The notes: generated from the sequence alone by a model not told the origin. Shown: positions 36,217 to 45,108, counted from the stretch's first letter. The stretch is 64,000 bases of DNA from Streptomyces sp. NBC_00353 (GCF_036108815.1 NZ_CP107985.1:7871501-7935500); one strand, 5' to 3'. Translations and numbers: made by a program.

Positions 36217-36274
36217 ACACAGCCGGAAGGGGTGGGTGCCGCCGATGGGCGGGACCCACCCCTTCCGGCTGTGT
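36217..36274 (+). terminator. Strong intrinsic terminator of betaine transporter operon
   Basis: A perfect 21-bp inverted repeat (36217-36237 with 36254-36274) whose arm begins ACACAGCCGGAAGGGGTGGG lies 8 nt after the transporter stop; a TTCCTTT stretch follows. The rest of the gap up to 36360 shows nothing else. Confidence 0.88.
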
Positions 36275-36360
36275 GACGTTCCTTTACCGGCCGTCCTTGC
36301 GTAACCGTGTGCGTAAGGTGCTGGCAGCCGGAAGGATGACGAGTCGGGAGGGAGCCGGAC

Positions 36361-36906
36361 ATGGACGACAAGGAAGCACTCCGCGTGGGCGCCGCGGTCC
36401 GCCGACGGCGCAGATCCCTGGGGCTCACACTGGCCGCGGTCGCCACTCGCAGCGGCCTGTCCGTGCCGTTCCTCAGTCAGATCGAGAACGAGCGGGCCAG
36501 GCCCAGCGCCCGGTCGCTGGACCGGGTGGCCGACGCCCTGGAGACCACGACGGCACGGCTGCGCGCCGCCGCCGACTCGGCGCGAGCCGTCGAGGTGGTC
36601 CGGGCGGGCGAGGGCGACGGGGCGCGCAGAGTGGTGCGCGGGCGGCATCAGCTCAGCGCGCTGGAGTTCACCGGAGAAATGGATCTCGGGCGGGAGTTCC
36701 AGCACCGTAACGACGAGGTGATGTACGTCGTGGAGGGCGCCGCCGAGGTGGAGGCGGAGGGGCAGGCGTACCGGCTGGAGCGCGGCGACACACTGTTCCT
36801 GTCGGGCGGGGTACGGCACCGCTGGCGGGCCACGATGCCGGAGACCCGGCTGCTGGTCGTCGCGGTCGCGGAACACGTCGACGCCACCAACGACCCGAGG
36901 CGCTGA
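36361..36906 (+). CDS. XRE-family regulator with C-terminal cupin domain
   Basis: A 181-residue protein. The N-terminal helix-turn-helix (RRRRSLGLTLAAVATRSGLS, PFLSQIENERARPS, about residues 10-65) is followed by a cupin barrel with HRNDEVMYVVEGAAEVEAEG and LERGDTLFLSGGVRHRW. Such HTH-cupin regulators sense small molecules such as amino acids, polyamines or sugars. It starts with ATG after GGGAGGGAGCC and lies 6 nt upstream of the BtuF-like gene, suggesting co-expression. The target is unknown. Confidence 0.88.
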   Translation: MDDKEALRVGAAVRRRRRSLGLTLAAVATRSGLSVPFLSQIENERARPSARSLDRVADALETTTARLRAAADSARAVEVVRAGEGDGARRVVRGRHQLSALEFTGEMDLGREFQHRNDEVMYVVEGAAEVEAEGQAYRLERGDTLFLSGGVRHRWRATMPETRLLVVAVAEHVDATNDPRR

Positions 36907-36912
36907 GATCCG

Positions 36913-37665
36913 GTGCCCGAATCGGTGTCCGTCCCGATGCCTGTCCCGGCGTCGGCGCTCCGTGTCGTCTCGCTCGTCCCCTCGCTCACCGAAGCCGTCG
37001 CCGCCACCGCTCCCGGCCTCCTCGTCGGCGTCACCGACTGGTGCACCCATCCGGCCGGTCTGACCGCCGCACGCATCGGCGGAACCAAGAACCCCGATGT
37101 GGCCGCGATCGTCGCGCTCCGCCCCGATCTCGTCCTCGCCAACGAGGAGGAGAACCGCGCACCCGACCTCGCCGCGCTCCGTGCCGCGGGCATCGAGGTC
37201 CTCACCACCGAGGTCCGCAGCCTCGACCAGGCCTTCGCCGAACTGCACCGTGTCCTGGTGACCGGCTGCGGGCTGGCCAGGCCACGCTGGCTCGACGAGG
37301 CCGAAGCCGCCTGGGCGGCGCTCCCGCCACCGGACGAGCCGCGCCGCGCGATCGTGCCGATCTGGCGCAGGCCCTGGATGGTGATCGGCCGCGACACGTT
37401 CGCGGGCGATCTGCTGGCCCGGCTCGGCGTGCGGAACGTGTACGCCGGTCACGCCGAGCGCTACCCCAGGATCCCGCTCGACGAACTGAACGCGGCGGGC
37501 GCCGACCTGGTCGTCCTGCCCGACGAGCCGTACCGCTTCACCGCAAGCGATGGACCCGAGGCCTTCCCCGCACTGCCCGCCGCACTCGTCGACGGGCGGT
37601 ATCTCACGTGGTACGGGCCGTCGCTGGCCGGGGCGCCTGCGGCGCTGCGAGCAGCGCTCCGCTGA
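36913..37665 (+). CDS. Cytoplasmic BtuF-like helical-backbone metal-receptor protein
   Basis: A 250-residue periplasmic-binding-protein-like fold of the BtuF/FepB class: RVVSLVPSLTEAVAATAPG, TDWCTHPAGL, GGTKNPDVAAIVALRPDLVLANEEENR. It has no signal peptide, so it probably stays in the cytoplasm, unlike transporter-linked BtuF. The start may be GTG at 36913. Its last 62 bp overlap the 3' end of the convergent TDT transporter gene. A role in cobalamin or metal-cofactor handling is suggested only by fold. Confidence 0.8.
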   Translation: MPESVSVPMPVPASALRVVSLVPSLTEAVAATAPGLLVGVTDWCTHPAGLTAARIGGTKNPDVAAIVALRPDLVLANEEENRAPDLAALRAAGIEVLTTEVRSLDQAFAELHRVLVTGCGLARPRWLDEAEAAWAALPPPDEPRRAIVPIWRRPWMVIGRDTFAGDLLARLGVRNVYAGHAERYPRIPLDELNAAGADLVVLPDEPYRFTASDGPEAFPALPAALVDGRYLTWYGPSLAGAPAALRAALR

Positions 37666-38758
37666 ACAGCCCGCGCAGCGTCCGCACCCCGGCCACCGCC
37701 CAGGCCGACACCAGCAGCACGTACAGCGCGACGGCCAGCCAGGTGAACGCCGTCAGCCCGGTGTGCCGGGCCAGCCCCGCCGCGCCGGTGACACACGTGC
37801 CGACCGGGAAGGTGAAGCCCCACCAGGTCATGCTGAACGTCATGCCGCCCCGTACCGCCCGCACCACCATCGACCCGGCCAGCGCCAGCCACAGCAGCGC
37901 GAACCCCATCACCGGCACCCCGTACAGCACGGCGAACGCCCCGAGCGCGGAGGCGTACGGCGTCCCGATCGCACCCGGCGCCACATCGGCGAGCTGACCG
38001 GCCGCGGTCGTCGACTGGCCCAGCGGACCGAGGACCAGGAACAACGTGGGGGTCAGGGCGAGCGGCAGCGGACCCTGGTGGACCAGTCGCGCGAAGATCA
38101 GCGGCAGCATCATCAACGTCGCCAGCAGGCTCAGCCCGAACATCGCGTAGCAGGCGAGCAGCATCGCCTCCTGCCACTGACCGGCGGGCAGCTCCGGAAC
38201 CAGCAGCGGGCCGAGCGCCGCGGAGACCATCGGCGCCACCACCGGCAGCAGCCAGACCGGCGACGCGGTCCCGGGTGCCGGACGGTGGCGTACGACCATC
38301 AGATACGGGATCGCGACCGCGACGGCCAGGCCGATCGCCGTGCCCGCGCTGTAGAGCACCACGTCCACGGCGAGGGCCGCCCGATGCCCGACGACATCCC
38401 GGCCGACCGTCATCGTGGAGCCGCCGACGGCCAGCAGCGCCATCGAGAGGCAGCCGTAGAACGGGGCGACGGCCGGGTCGAGGAGATGGGCGCGCGCCTG
38501 GTCGCGGTGGGCGGACCAGTGCCCGGCGCGGGCGGCGAGAACCGCGGCGAGAAGCAGCGCCGATAGCGCCCACACCACCGTGCATGCAGCGCGCAGCCCG
38601 GGCACGTGCACGGGAAGCGCCGCGCCCGCGCCGGCCACGATGGCGGTGCCCATGACCGACGCGTACCAGTTGGGGCCGATGTACCGCAGGGAAGGAAGTC
38701 GCGCGGCGGCGGGGTGCGGGGCGCTCGTCCGGGCGCGGGTCTGCGGAAAGATGGCCAT
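37604..38758 (-). CDS. TDT-family transporter (tellurite-resistance/dicarboxylate/SLAC1 type)
   Basis: A 384-residue membrane protein with about ten transmembrane helices, starting YIGPNWYASVMGTAIVAGAG. It contains the family features SMTWWGFTFPVGTC near the C-terminus and FYGCLSMALLAVGGSTM in the first half. Members export sulfite, malate or other anions. ATG at 38758 starts the family-like region. Divergently transcribed from lysR across 70 bp, so it is a probable LysR target. Confidence 0.88.
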   Translation of the reverse strand: MAIFPQTRARTSAPHPAAARLPSLRYIGPNWYASVMGTAIVAGAGAALPVHVPGLRAACTVVWALSALLLAAVLAARAGHWSAHRDQARAHLLDPAVAPFYGCLSMALLAVGGSTMTVGRDVVGHRAALAVDVVLYSAGTAIGLAVAVAIPYLMVVRHRPAPGTASPVWLLPVVAPMVSAALGPLLVPELPAGQWQEAMLLACYAMFGLSLLATLMMLPLIFARLVHQGPLPLALTPTLFLVLGPLGQSTTAAGQLADVAPGAIGTPYASALGAFAVLYGVPVMGFALLWLALAGSMVVRAVRGGMTFSMTWWGFTFPVGTCVTGAAGLARHTGLTAFTWLAVALYVLLVSAWAVAGVRTLRGLFSGALLAAPQAPRPATARTT

Positions 38759-38806
38759 GCCACGATCTTTGTTCCGGGGGCCGTCCCCCACCAGGGAGCT
38801 CGTCTC

Positions 38807-38818
38807 TATGAGGTCATA
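38807..38818. promoter_or_regulatory. LysR-type palindrome
   Basis: TATGA-gg-TCATA, a perfect inverted repeat, lies 10 bp before the lysR start in the 70-bp divergent gap with the TDT transporter. Position suits autoregulation; binding is inferred. Confidence 0.4.
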
Positions 38819-38828
38819 AGCTGGTTTT

Positions 38829-39770
38829 ATGCCCAGCGAAGCGCCTGCACCCGTCCTCCTGTCCCACCGGGTCCCCGACCTCGGAGCGCTGGAGCTGCTG
38901 CTCGCCGTCGCCCGGCACGGCAGCCTGGGACGGGCGGCACGGGACGTCGGCATCACCCAGCCCGCCGCCAGCAGCCGGATCCGGTCGATGGAGCGACAGC
39001 TCGGCGTGGCCCTCCTCGACCGATCGCCGCGCGGCTCCCGGCTCACCGACGCGGGTGCGCTCGTCACCGACTGGGCGCGCCGGATCGTCGAGGCCGCCGA
39101 GGCATTCGATGCGGGCGCGCAGGCGCTGCGCGACCGGCGAGACTCCCGGCTGCGGGTAGCCGCCTCCATGACCATCGCCGAGTATCTGCTGCCCGGCTGG
39201 CTGATCGCCCTGCGCGCCGAACGGCCGGACACCGCGGTCTCACTGCTGGCGGGCAACTCGGCGGCGGTCGCGGGGCGCCTGCTCGCCGGGGAGGCCGACC
39301 TCGGATTCGTGGAGGGACTGTTCATACCGGAGGGCCTCGACGGCACGGTCATCGCACACGACCGCCTCGTCGTCGTGGTCGCCCCGTCCCATGCGTGGGC
39401 CGGGCGCCGCACCCCTCTGACCCCGCAGGAACTGGCTGCGACCCCACTGATCCTGCGCGAGCGCGGCTCCGGCACCCGGCAGGTCCTGGACTCGGCACTC
39501 GCCGTCCACGGCGGACTTGCGCAGCCACTGCTCGAACTCTCGTCCACGACGGCGGTGAAGGGGGCGGCGGAGAGCGGCGCGGGGCCGTGCGTGCTGAGCG
39601 AACTCGCGCTGGGGGAGGAGCTGTCCTCGCGGCGGCTGGTGAAGATCCCGGTGGCGGGGGTACGGCTGAGGCGACAGCTGCGGGCGGTCTGGCCCTCGGG
39701 ACACCGGCCGGCGGGCCCGGCCCGCGACCTGCTGTCACTGACGGGCCGATCGAGCCCGCCCGGCGCTTGA
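38829..39770 (+). CDS. LysR family transcriptional regulator
   Basis: A 313-residue LTTR. The N-terminal winged helix (LELLLAVARHGSLGRAARDV, GITQPAASSRIRSMERQLG) is followed by a periplasmic-binding-like effector domain (RLRVAASMTIAEYLLPGWL ...). It is divergent from the TDT transporter, which is its likely target. Its final codons and stop lie inside a copy of the interspersed repeat also found near 3.9 kb, so the C-terminal residues GRSSPPGA are probably repeat-derived and dispensable. Confidence 0.9.
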   Translation: MPSEAPAPVLLSHRVPDLGALELLLAVARHGSLGRAARDVGITQPAASSRIRSMERQLGVALLDRSPRGSRLTDAGALVTDWARRIVEAAEAFDAGAQALRDRRDSRLRVAASMTIAEYLLPGWLIALRAERPDTAVSLLAGNSAAVAGRLLAGEADLGFVEGLFIPEGLDGTVIAHDRLVVVVAPSHAWAGRRTPLTPQELAATPLILRERGSGTRQVLDSALAVHGGLAQPLLELSSTTAVKGAAESGAGPCVLSELALGEELSSRRLVKIPVAGVRLRRQLRAVWPSGHRPAGPARDLLSLTGRSSPPGA

Positions 39771-39788
39771 GGACAGGGGGCCGGGGCC

Positions 39789-39953
39789 GTGGAGGACATG
39801 AACGCGGTACTTGCCGCGCTCGCCGGCTACTTCGTCGCGCACTCGCTGATGCCGGACCGGCCGGGGCTGCCGACCGTACGGGCGCTCCGGGCCGCGCAGG
39901 GGGCGGCGGCCCTGGAATGGCTGCGCGCCAGGCTCGGACGGCGCACGCGGTAG
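39789..39953 (+). CDS. Possible small protein, 54 aa
   Basis: GTG at 39789 (or ATG at 39798) opens a short frame: MNAVLAALAGYFVAHSLMPD, then a basic helical end (LEWLRARLGRRTR). It has good streptomycete codon bias and one predicted helix, and starts 18 nt after lysR. No clear ribosome site except GGAGG overlapping the start. It could be chance; conservation in other Streptomyces would decide. Confidence 0.4.
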   Translation: MEDMNAVLAALAGYFVAHSLMPDRPGLPTVRALRAAQGAAALEWLRARLGRRTR

Positions 39954-39971
39954 CCGCCGGTCGGCGAACGG

Positions 39972-40667
39972 TCAGCCGCGCGCCGCCTCCGCCACGAGCG
40001 CCTGCATCACGCGCAGGTCGTCACCCATCTCCGGATGCCACTGCACCCCGAGCGCCCACCGCGCCCCCGGCAGCTCGACCGCCTCCACCGTGCCGTCCGC
40101 CGCGTGGGCCGACGCCACCAGGTCCGGTGCGAGGCGGTCCACGGCCTGGTGGTGGTAGGTCGGTACAGGGGACTCCTCGGGCACGATCGATGCGTAGCGG
40201 GTCCCCGGCACCGGTGTCACCGGGTGCTCGCCGAGGACCCCGGCCGTCCCGTGCGGGCCGGCATGCCCGTCCAGGTGCTGGATGAGGGTGCCGCCGAACG
40301 CCACATTCATGAGCTGCATGCCACGGCAGATGCCGAGCACCGGTGTGCCGGACTCCAGGGCGGCATCGAGCAGGGCCAGCTCCCAGGCGTCGCGCTCCCG
40401 GTTCGGCGGTCCGGTCCTCGGGCCGGGCTCCGCGCCGTACCGCGCGGGCTCGACATCGGCGCCGCCCGCGATGACGAGACCGTCCAGCCGGGCCACGGCG
40501 TCCGCCGCCCGGGCCGGGGCGTCCGGCGACAGGAGAGCGGCGAGGCCTCCGGAGCGCTGGACCAGCCGCGGGTAGGCGGCCGGGAGCAGGGCGGCGGGCA
40601 GTTCCCAGACGCCCCAGCGGGCGACGGGCTCCAGATAGGTGGTGACGCCGATGAGCGGTACGGACAT
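39972..40667 (-). CDS. Class I glutamine amidotransferase-like gamma-glutamyl hydrolase (PuuD-like)
   Basis: A 231-residue peptidase C26 family enzyme. The nucleophile Cys lies in VLGICRGMQLMNVAFGG and the His/Glu pair in GVQWHPEMGDD. The substrate loop THHQAVD-like YHHQAVDRLAPD matches gamma-glutamyl-GABA hydrolases. It removes the glutamate tag at the end of gamma-glutamylated amine catabolism. GGAGGGTCCC precedes the ATG. It lies downstream of the GntR gene and opposite the glutamine-synthetase-like gene, forming one catabolic cluster. Confidence 0.9.
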   Translation of the reverse strand: MSVPLIGVTTYLEPVARWGVWELPAALLPAAYPRLVQRSGGLAALLSPDAPARAADAVARLDGLVIAGGADVEPARYGAEPGPRTGPPNRERDAWELALLDAALESGTPVLGICRGMQLMNVAFGGTLIQHLDGHAGPHGTAGVLGEHPVTPVPGTRYASIVPEESPVPTYHHQAVDRLAPDLVASAHAADGTVEAVELPGARWALGVQWHPEMGDDLRVMQALVAEAARG

Positions 40668-40759
40668 GGCGGGACCCTCCGGTCGGCCGCCTGCGGGCGG
40701 ACCCGGTTCAATGGTGCTGATGAATACCTTTGCGTTTCGATGGGGCGCCGCGCAAGCGG

Positions 40760-41503
40760 TCAGGCCAGGAATCCGCGCAGCAGCGCCGCCGTGCCCGCGC
40801 AGTGTTCGCGCATCACGGCGCGCGCCGCCTCCGCGTCCCCGTCGAGCACCGCCTCGACGAGCGCGGTGTGCTGGTGCTGCGAGTGCTCCAGGTTCCGCAC
40901 GAGCAGCGGTATGCAGTCCAGCAGGTCGTTCACGGTGGCCCGGACGGCCGCGTACTGCGCGGTCAGGGAAGCCGAGCCGGACAGCTCGGCCAGTGTCAGA
41001 TGCAGAAGGGTGTCGCGCCTGCGGTAGTCGGGCAGAGGTGCATCGTGTGTCGCCGCCAGAGCCGTACGCAGCCGTTCCGCGCCCTCGTCCGTCAGCCCGT
41101 GCGTGGCGCACAGTTCGGCCGCGCCGGTCTCCAGTACCTCACGGAAGCGCAGGACGTCCTCGACGTCGACGGCCGCCACCCGGCGGCGCAGCTCGTCCTC
41201 GCCGGGGCTGTCGGTGCGGGGGAGTACGAAGGTGCCGCCGTACCTCCCTCGCCTGCTCTCCACCAGCCGCTGGTCCTGCAGCACCTTCAGCACCTCGCGC
41301 AGCGTGACCCGGCTGATCCCGAGCAGCTCGGCCAGTTCGCGCTCGGCGGGCAGCCGCTCGCCGCCGGGCACCAGCCCCAGCCTGACCACCTGGAGGATCT
41401 GTTCGAGTGCCTCCTCGAAGCCGTTGCCCGCGCGCACGGGCCGCAGCAGGGGTCGCAGTTGCCGCGCGGACCCGTGCCGGCCGGACTCGCTTTCCTGCGC
41501 CAC
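40760..41503 (-). CDS. FadR-type GntR family regulator
   Basis: A 247-residue GntR protein with a winged-helix N-domain (ERLPAERELAELLGISRVTL, REVLKVLQDQRLVESRRG) and an FCD effector domain with metal-binding-type His and Asp residues. GTG at 41503 is preceded by GGGAGGAC. Divergent from the glutamine-synthetase-like gene with a CAACAA/TTGTTG palindrome between them, so it probably represses both directions until an amine or gamma-glutamyl intermediate binds. Confidence 0.88.
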   Translation of the reverse strand: MAQESESGRHGSARQLRPLLRPVRAGNGFEEALEQILQVVRLGLVPGGERLPAERELAELLGISRVTLREVLKVLQDQRLVESRRGRYGGTFVLPRTDSPGEDELRRRVAAVDVEDVLRFREVLETGAAELCATHGLTDEGAERLRTALAATHDAPLPDYRRRDTLLHLTLAELSGSASLTAQYAAVRATVNDLLDCIPLLVRNLEHSQHQHTALVEAVLDGDAEAARAVMREHCAGTAALLRGFLA

Positions 41504-41520
41504 GTCCCGTCCTCCCTTCC

Positions 41521-41535
41521 CAACAATGGTTGTTG
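41521..41535. promoter_or_regulatory. Palindrome between gntR and glnA4-like gene
   Basis: CAACAA-tgg-TTGTTG, a perfect 6-bp inverted repeat in the 75-bp divergent gap. It is the best candidate operator for the FadR-type regulator. Confidence 0.5.
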
Positions 41536-41578
41536 CCCATACCTTATGACTTCCGGCTGACCGAAGGAGGATCTTCCC

Positions 41579-42940
41579 GTGGCAGACCGCACACCCCCGC
41601 TCGAGGTCGAGGAACTCCGGCTCCTCGTCGAGAGCGGTGAGATCGACACCGTCGTCCTGGCCTTCCCCGACATGCAGGGACGGCTGCAGGGCAAGCGGTT
41701 CGCCGCCCGCTTCTTCCTCGACGAGGTGCTGGAGCACGGCACGGAGGGCTGCAATTACCTGCTCGCCGTCGACACCGACATGAACACCGTCGACGGCTAC
41801 GCCATGTCCTCCTGGGAGCGTGGGTACGGCGACTTCGCCATGCACTCCGACCTCACCACCCTGCGCCGTGTCCCATGGAACGACGGCACGGCCATGGTCA
41901 TCGCCGACCTCGCCTGGGAGGACGGCTCACCCGTCGTCGCCGCGCCGCGCCAGATCCTCCGCCGCCAGCTGGAGCGTCTCGCCGAGCACGGTTTCACCGC
42001 GCATGTCGGCACCGAGCTCGAATTCATCGTCTTCAAGGACACGTACGAACAGGCGTGGGACCGCAACTACCGCGACCTGACCCCGGCCAACCAGTACAAC
42101 ATCGACTACTCGGTCCTCGGCACCGGCCGCATCGAACCCTTGCTCCGTCGCATCCGCAACGAGATGGCGGCCGCGGGCCTGACCGTCGAGTCCGCGAAGG
42201 GTGAGTGCAACCCCGGACAGCACGAGATCGTCTTCCGGTACGACGAGGCCCTGGTCACCTGCGACCAGCACGCCGTCTACAAGACCGGTGCCAAGGAGAT
42301 CGCCGCCCAGGAGGGCGTCGCGCTCACCTTCATGGCCAAGTTCAACGAGCGCGAGGGCAACTCCTGCCACATCCATCTCTCCCTCCAGGACGCGGACGGG
42401 CGCAACGTCATGGCGGGCGAAGCGGGCGGCATGTCCCCGGTGATGCGCCACTTCCTCGCCGGACAGCTCGTCGCACTGCGCGATTTCTCCCTGCTCTACG
42501 CGCCGAACATCAACTCGTACAAGCGCTTCCAGCCCGGCTCGTTCGCCCCGACCGCGGTCGCCTGGGGCCACGACAACCGCACCTGTTCGCTCCGCGTCGT
42601 CGGCCACGGCCGCTCGACCCGGTTCGAGAACCGGCTGCCCGGCGGTGACGTCAACCCGCACCTCGCCGTCGCCGGTCTGATCGCCGCCGGCCTGCACGGC
42701 ATCGAGCAGAAGCTCGAACTCCCCGAACCCTGCGAGGGCAACGCCTACACCACCGCGTACGACCACGTCCCCACCACACTCCGCGAAGCCGCCGAACTCT
42801 GGGAGCAGAGCGACCTGGCGAAGGCGGCCTTCGGCGACGACGTCGTCGCGCACTACCGCAACATGGCGCGCGTCGAACTCGAGGCATTCGACGCAGCGGT
42901 GACCGACTGGGAGCTCCGCCGCTCCTTCGAACGTCTGTGA
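41579..42940 (+). CDS. glnA4: Glutamine synthetase-family gamma-glutamyl-amine ligase (GlnA4-like)
   Basis: A 453-residue GS-fold enzyme: GTELEFIVFKDTYEQAW, AKGECNPGQHEIVFRYDEAL, EGNSCHIHLSLQD, and NSYKRFQPGSFAPTAVAWG instead of the GlnA ammonia-site sequence. There is no NLYDLPP adenylylation site, so it is unlikely to be the housekeeping enzyme. The S. coelicolor homologue in this gene neighbourhood (GlnA4) is reported to glutamylate ethanolamine. GTG start with GAAGGAGG. It is followed by aldehyde dehydrogenase and SDR genes, completing an oxidation route. Confidence 0.85.
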   Translation: MADRTPPLEVEELRLLVESGEIDTVVLAFPDMQGRLQGKRFAARFFLDEVLEHGTEGCNYLLAVDTDMNTVDGYAMSSWERGYGDFAMHSDLTTLRRVPWNDGTAMVIADLAWEDGSPVVAAPRQILRRQLERLAEHGFTAHVGTELEFIVFKDTYEQAWDRNYRDLTPANQYNIDYSVLGTGRIEPLLRRIRNEMAAAGLTVESAKGECNPGQHEIVFRYDEALVTCDQHAVYKTGAKEIAAQEGVALTFMAKFNEREGNSCHIHLSLQDADGRNVMAGEAGGMSPVMRHFLAGQLVALRDFSLLYAPNINSYKRFQPGSFAPTAVAWGHDNRTCSLRVVGHGRSTRFENRLPGGDVNPHLAVAGLIAAGLHGIEQKLELPEPCEGNAYTTAYDHVPTTLREAAELWEQSDLAKAAFGDDVVAHYRNMARVELEAFDAAVTDWELRRSFERL

Positions 42941-42948
42941 GGCACTCC

Positions 42949-44313
42949 GTGACCACCGAGCACCAGGTACTCAACCCGGCGACCGAAGAAGTCGTCGCGA
43001 TCGTGCCGGCCACCACCGCGGCCGAGGTCGACACCGCTGTGCGCCGGGCAGCGGCCGCCCAGCGGATCTGGGCGGCGATGGCCCCCGCGGACCGCGCACG
43101 CCTGCTGCGCCGCTTCGCCGCGGCCGTCGACGAACACCGCGAGGAGCTGGCCCGGCTGGAGGTCCGTGAGGCCGGCCACACCCTCGCCAACGCCCGGTGG
43201 GAAGCGGGCAACGTCCGCGATCTGCTCGAATTCGCCGCCGGGGGAGTCGAGCGGCTCAGCGGCCGGCAGATCCCGGTCCCCGGCGGCATCGACCTCACCC
43301 TGCTCGAACCCCTCGGCGTCGTCGGCGTGATCGCGCCGTGGAACTTCCCCATGCCGATCGCCGCCTGGGGCGTCGCCCCCGCCCTCGCCGCAGGCAACGC
43401 CGTCCTGCTCAAACCCGCCGAGACCACGCCGCTCACCGCTCTGCGGCTCGCCCGCCTCGCCCTGGACGAGGGCCTTCCCGAGCATCTCTTCCAGGTGCTG
43501 CCCGGAGCCGGTGCCGAAACGGGCAACGCCCTCGTCGAGCACCCCGGCGTCGCCAAGATCGTCTTCACCGGCTCCACCCGGGTCGGCAAGCAGATCATGG
43601 CCAGGTGCGCCGAGCGTGTGAAGCGGCTGACCCTCGAACTCGGCGGCAAGAGCCCCAACATCGTCTTCGCCGACGCCGACATCGAGGCCGCCGCGGCCGC
43701 CGCACCCATGGCCTTCCTCGACAACGCGGGCCAGGACTGCTGCGCCCGCACCCGCATCCTCGTGCAGCGTTCCGTCTACGACCGCTTCCTCGAACTCCTC
43801 GCCCCGGCCGTCGCCTCGGTCGTCGTCGGCGACCCGTCCGACGAGAAGACCCGGATGGGGCCGCTGATCTCCAGGGCCCAACTGGAACGCGTACGGTCGT
43901 ACGTCCCCGAGGGCGCGACCGCGATCCGGGGCGGCGCGCCCGAGGGCCCCGGGTTCTGGTTCCCGCCGACCGTGCTGACCGACGCCCGCCCCGACTCGCC
44001 CGTGGCCACCGAAGAGGTCTTCGGACCGGTCGCCGTCGTCCTGCCCTTCGAGGACGAAGCCGACGCCGTCCGGCTCGCCAACGCGACCGAGTACGGCCTC
44101 GCCGGCTCCATCTGGACCCGAGACGTGGGGCGCGCGCTGCGGGTCTCCCAGGCGGTCCAGGCCGGGAACCTGTCCGTCAACTCCCACTCCAGCGTCCGCT
44201 ACTGGACCCCGTTCGGCGGCTACAAGCAGTCCGGCCTCGGCCGGGAACTGGGCCCCGACGCCCTCGCCGCCTTCACCGAAACCAAGAACGTCTTCATCAG
44301 TACGGAGGCCTGA
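42949..44313 (+). CDS. Aldehyde dehydrogenase family protein
   Basis: A 454-residue NAD(P)-dependent aldehyde dehydrogenase with VVGVIAPWNFPM, the base TLELGGKSPN and catalytic Cys in NAGQDCCARTRILVQ; all are intact. GTG at 42949 with GAGG eight nt upstream is favoured over GTG at 42937 inside the previous stop. It probably oxidizes the aldehyde formed from a gamma-glutamyl alcohol or amine. Coupled closely to glnA4 and 6 nt from the SDR gene. Confidence 0.9.
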   Translation: MTTEHQVLNPATEEVVAIVPATTAAEVDTAVRRAAAAQRIWAAMAPADRARLLRRFAAAVDEHREELARLEVREAGHTLANARWEAGNVRDLLEFAAGGVERLSGRQIPVPGGIDLTLLEPLGVVGVIAPWNFPMPIAAWGVAPALAAGNAVLLKPAETTPLTALRLARLALDEGLPEHLFQVLPGAGAETGNALVEHPGVAKIVFTGSTRVGKQIMARCAERVKRLTLELGGKSPNIVFADADIEAAAAAAPMAFLDNAGQDCCARTRILVQRSVYDRFLELLAPAVASVVVGDPSDEKTRMGPLISRAQLERVRSYVPEGATAIRGGAPEGPGFWFPPTVLTDARPDSPVATEEVFGPVAVVLPFEDEADAVRLANATEYGLAGSIWTRDVGRALRVSQAVQAGNLSVNSHSSVRYWTPFGGYKQSGLGRELGPDALAAFTETKNVFISTEA

Positions 44314-44319
44314 ACCAGC

Positions 44320-45108
44320 ATGACCACCGACACCGAGAACATCTGCCGCCGCCTGGTCGGCCGCACCGCCGTCATCACCGGCGCCGGCAGCGGCATCGGC
44401 CTCGCCACCGCCCGCCGCCTGGCATCCGAGGGCGCCCACGTCGTCTGCGCGGACATCGACGAGACCGCGGGCAAGGCCGCGGCCGACGAGGCCGGCGGCC
44501 TCTTCGTACGCACCGATGTCACCGACCCCGAACAGGTCGAGGCGCTCTTCAAGGCCGCGTACGACACCTACGGCTCCGTCGACATCGCCTTCAACAACGC
44601 GGGCATTTCGCCGCCCGACGACGACTCCATCCTCACCACCGGGCTGGAGGCCTGGAAGCGCGTCCAGGACGTCAACCTCACCTCCGTCTACCTCTGCTGC
44701 AAGGCCGCCCTCCCCTACATGCGGCGCCAGGGCCGCGGCTCGATCATCAACACCGCGTCGTTCGTGGCCGTCATGGGCGCGGCCACCAGCCAGATCTCGT
44801 ACACCGCGTCCAAGGGCGGCGTACTCGCCATGTCCCGCGAGCTCGGTGTCCAGTTCGCCCGCGAGGGCATCCGGGTCAACGCGCTCTGCCCCGGGCCGGT
44901 CAACACCCCGCTGCTCCAGGAGCTGTTCGCCAAGGACCCGGAGCGCGCGGCCCGTCGGCTGGTGCACATCCCGGTCGGCCGGTTCGCGGAGGCCACCGAG
45001 ATCGCGGCGGCGGTCGCGTTCCTCGCGAGCGACGACTCCTCGTTCGTCAACGCCACGGACTTCCTTGTCGACGGTGGAATCTCCGGCGCGTACGTCACGC
45101 CCGTCTGA
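44320..45108 (+). CDS. Short-chain dehydrogenase/reductase
   Basis: A 262-residue classical SDR: cofactor site TGAGSGIGLATARRL, NNAG, Ser in INTASFVAVMG and YTASKGG active site, and DGGISGAYVTPV at the end. An acidic residue after strand 2 (CADID) favours NAD. In the cluster it is the natural candidate to oxidize the alcohol of gamma-glutamylethanolamide to the aldehyde used by the preceding dehydrogenase; this is inferred from gene order. Confidence 0.9.
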   Translation: MTTDTENICRRLVGRTAVITGAGSGIGLATARRLASEGAHVVCADIDETAGKAAADEAGGLFVRTDVTDPEQVEALFKAAYDTYGSVDIAFNNAGISPPDDDSILTTGLEAWKRVQDVNLTSVYLCCKAALPYMRRQGRGSIINTASFVAVMGAATSQISYTASKGGVLAMSRELGVQFAREGIRVNALCPGPVNTPLLQELFAKDPERAARRLVHIPVGRFAEATEIAAAVAFLASDDSSFVNATDFLVDGGISGAYVTPV

